Shown here one piece after another: positions 62,079 to 64,000 of a DNA stretch of 64,000 nt. Positions within the stretch are counted from its first letter, which is position 1; the number at the start of each line of letters is the position of its first letter. The notes under the pieces were generated by a model. The model was not told where the DNA came from, ran no database searches, and saw nothing but the letters and a program-made list of their open reading frames with translations. Source of the stretch: Pseudofrankia inefficax (lineage in GTDB: Bacteria; Actinomycetota; Actinomycetes; Frankiales; Frankiaceae); the NCBI RefSeq assembly GCF_000166135.1, contig NC_014666.1, forward strand, positions 5,270,001 through 5,334,000, read 5' to 3'. Both the position numbers and the translations under genes were made by a program.

Positions 62079-63122
62079 TCACAGGCCGGTGGTGAGGACC
62101 ATGCGGTAGCGGGCGTCGCCGGACAGCATGCGGTGGTAGGCCGCGTCGGCCTCGTCGAGCGGGCGGGCCTCCGTCATCGCCCGGACTCCGGTGAGCACGG
62201 CGAACCGCATGGTCTCCTCGACGTCCCGGGCCGTTCCGGACGGGTGGCCGTGCACGGACCTGCTGTTGCCGATGAGCTGGAGCGGGCTGACCTGGATCGG
62301 CTCCGGCGTGACGCCGATGACGGTGAGCTCGCCGTTGTGGCGCAGGCCGTCGATGGTGGCGCTCATGGCCGTGGAGCTGGCCGCGGTCGCCAGCACGACC
62401 TTGGCCCCGCCCAGCGCCTGCAGCCGCTTGGCCACGTCGCCGGTGTTGCTGTCGAGGTAGTGGTGGGCGCCGAGCTTCCTGGCCATGTGGCCCTTGTCGG
62501 GGCCCCGGGCGATGGCCACGGTCTCGAAGCCGAGCTTCGCGGCGAACTGCACGCCCAGGTGGCCGAGCCCGCCCACCCCCAGCACGGCGACCAGGTCACC
62601 CGGCCCGGCCGGGCTGCGGCGCAGCGCGTTGAACGTGGTCACGCCGGCACAGCCCATCGGCGCCGCCTCGACGGCGGTCAGCCCGTCGGGGATGCGCGCC
62701 AGCGCCGACGTGGGAACGACGACGGCCTCGGCGTAGCCGCCCGGGTAGGCCCAGCCGGGAACCTGCATGAGCGCACAGTGGATGAAGTCGCCCTCCCGGC
62801 ACGCGACGCAGAAGCCGCAGTTCCCGCCGAACCAGCCGACGGCGACGCGTTCGCCCGTGCTCCAGCCTTCGACGTCGTCGCCGACCGCGTCGATGCGTCC
62901 GGCGATCTCGTGCCCGGGCACCAGCGGGAACGACACGCCGGGGAACGCGGCGTCGACGAACCCGGAGTCCGAGCGGCAGACGCCGCAGGCCTCGACGGTG
63001 AGGCGGACGTGGCCCCGTCCCGGCTCGGGCAGCTCGTTTCTGACGATGCTGAACGAGCCACCCGGCTCGGCGACCTGCGCGGATCGGAAGGTCAACAGCT
63101 TGGCGGACGTCTGCGTCGGCAT
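62079..63122 (-). CDS. Zinc-dependent alcohol dehydrogenase
   Basis: MDR-family enzyme of about 347 aa. The catalytic zinc ligands are Cys in A-C-G-V-C-R-S-D, His in G-H-E and Cys in M-G-C-A-G-V-T. Four structural cysteines sit in G-N-C-G-F-C-V-A-C-R-E-G-D-F-I-H-C, and the NAD site is V-L-G-V-G-G-L-G. ATG 63122 follows AAGAGG; an in-frame TTG two codons earlier is possible. It oxidises a primary or secondary alcohol. It sits beside a beta-diketone-hydrolase-like crotonase, which suggests an alcohol to ketone to ring-cleavage route. Confidence 0.95.
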   Translation of the reverse strand: MPTQTSAKLLTFRSAQVAEPGGSFSIVRNELPEPGRGHVRLTVEACGVCRSDSGFVDAAFPGVSFPLVPGHEIAGRIDAVGDDVEGWSTGERVAVGWFGGNCGFCVACREGDFIHCALMQVPGWAYPGGYAEAVVVPTSALARIPDGLTAVEAAPMGCAGVTTFNALRRSPAGPGDLVAVLGVGGLGHLGVQFAAKLGFETVAIARGPDKGHMARKLGAHHYLDSNTGDVAKRLQALGGAKVVLATAASSTAMSATIDGLRHNGELTVIGVTPEPIQVSPLQLIGNSRSVHGHPSGTARDVEETMRFAVLTGVRAMTEARPLDEADAAYHRMLSGDARYRMVLTTGL

Positions 63123-63227
63123 GGCCAACCTCTTCCCGGCCCCGGGGAGGCGAGAACATGCCGTCCGGCCTCGAACCCCGGCGCGGTGAACCCCGGTGCG
63201 GTGGCCGCCGGCGCGCGCAAGCCGGGT

Positions 63228-64000
63228 CTAGCCGACGAGCCCGTCGGCCCGCATGCCGAACATCTGGTGGGCGAGGCCGAACCCGAGGTCCTGGACGAGA
63301 CGGCGCTTCCACGGGCGTTGGGCGATGGCGTGGGTGAGGCGGCGGGCCGCGCGGGGGGCCTTCATGATGGCCTCGGCGAGTTCCCAGGCGCGGGGCAGCA
63401 GACGGTCGGCGGCGAGCACCTCGTTGACCAGCCCGAGCTCCAGCGCCTGCTGGGCCCCGATGGGCTCGCCGGTGTAGAGGTGGTAGGCGGCGCGTTTCGT
63501 GCCGATGAGCTCCTGCAGGGTGAGCTGCTGCCCGTCGCCGGGTGCGGCGCCGACCAGGAAATGCGGGTCGACGATGGTGGCGGCCGTCGACGCCAGGGTG
63601 ATGTCGCAGAGCAGGGCGAACTCGGTGTGGGCGACGCTGGGACCGTTGATCGCCGCGATGGTCGGGATCTCGATGCCGAAGACGAAGTTCTCCAGCAGCT
63701 TGGTCGCGTCGTAGTAGGTGTGCTCATAGGCGAAGTCCCTGGGACGCTCGCCCTGCCTGAGCCTGGCCGCCGCCGCCGCGGGGTCGGTGACGACCGGGTC
63801 GGGGACCCCCAGCCACCGGTCACCGGTCCCGGTGATGATCAGCACCTCGTTGTCGGGGTCGTTGCCGATCTCCTGCCAGGCCTGGGCCCAAGCGTTGTGG
63901 ACGGCGAAGTCGAACCGCGCCGGGCCGCCGTCGGTGTGCATCCGCAGTTCGAGGATGCCGTCCCGGCGGTGCATGACGAAGTACTCGGCGTACTTCTCGG
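63228..64000 (-). CDS. 6-oxocamphor hydrolase-like crotonase (5' end outside window)
   Basis: Crotonase-superfamily protein. From memory the sequence closely follows 6-oxocamphor hydrolase-type beta-diketone hydrolases, which cleave a C-C bond in a cyclic diketone. P-H-F is followed nine residues later by the Asp of P-G-D-G, the spacing of His145/Asp154 in that enzyme. G-L-V-N-E-V-L and L-P-R-A-W-E-L-A follow. The frame stays open through base 64000 (E-Y-F-V before the Met at 63974), so the true start lies outside and 63974 is probably internal. It acts without CoA in that family. Confidence 0.85.
   Translation of the reverse strand, partial: EKYAEYFVMHRRDGILELRMHTDGGPARFDFAVHNAWAQAWQEIGNDPDNEVLIITGTGDRWLGVPDPVVTDPAAAAARLRQGERPRDFAYEHTYYDATKLLENFVFGIEIPTIAAINGPSVAHTEFALLCDITLASTAATIVDPHFLVGAAPGDGQQLTLQELIGTKRAAYHLYTGEPIGAQQALELGLVNEVLAADRLLPRAWELAEAIMKAPRAARRLTHAIAQRPWKRRLVQDLGFGLAHQMFGMRADGLVG

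Overview
The window is about 64 kb of very GC-rich, tightly packed actinobacterial DNA. Several traits suggest a Frankiaceae-type (Frankia/Pseudofrankia/Parafrankia) or related soil actinomycete: many GTG starts, ATGA/GTGA/TGATG gene overlaps, a probable F420-dependent LLM oxidoreductase, an IdeR/DtxR-type iron box, and many duplicated acyl-CoA dehydrogenase, crotonase, SDR and CoA-ligase genes. This assignment is inference; no rRNA or tRNA gene was seen.

Region 1 (1-26,830) is a catabolic island. It holds a P450 (cut by the window edge), SDRs, two dihydrodipicolinate-reductase-like proteins, two acyl-CoA dehydrogenases, two CoA ligases, two crotonases, a thioesterase, two aldehyde dehydrogenases, an LLM oxidoreductase, a soluble periplasmic-binding-type protein, a lipocalin-like/APH-like pair, a second APH-like kinase, TetR and GntR regulators and a limonene-epoxide-hydrolase-like enzyme. 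Many promoters between 7.4 and 24.2 kb carry AT-rich palindromes around ATCTAGAT, which suggests one regulon. At the far end (60.8-64.0 kb) an SDR, a zinc alcohol dehydrogenase and a 6-oxocamphor-hydrolase-like crotonase form a similar catabolic set. The likely substrates are hydrophobic cyclic or terpenoid-like compounds converted to CoA esters and beta-oxidised.

Region 2 (26.8-40.1 kb) is envelope and signalling: membrane proteins, a lipoprotein, an MMPL transporter followed by a two-component system, two paralogous lipoprotein solute-binding proteins, a CYTH protein, an SDR, a VC0807-like membrane protein coupled to a 30-residue membrane peptide, and a divergent MarR regulator.

Region 3 (40.1-43.5 kb) has thiC under a TPP riboswitch, and a ThrRS-like enzyme lacking the N-terminal TGS/editing domains. 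The ThrRS is preceded by an apparent attenuator: an 11-residue leader peptide with three consecutive Thr codons, a 13-bp terminator stem and a competing pairing.

Region 4 (43.7-51.9 kb) has an unrecognised two-gene module (821 aa Pro-rich/multidomain plus 267 aa His-rich membrane protein) and a 1573-aa TIR-NACHT-pentapeptide-WD40 STAND protein.

Region 5 (52.4-60.8 kb) is stress and regulation: RibD-C reductase, SigG-like sigma factor, MFS pump with divergent TetR, an iron box ahead of an unknown gene and ahpC-ahpD, a TetR/DinB-like pair and a MarR operon.

Two families of short palindromic elements punctuate the window: a 189-bp element with inverted ends (3 copies) and a 75-bp hairpin element (4 copies, plus a probable degenerate one). 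Each has identical length in every full copy, and most sit between convergent genes.
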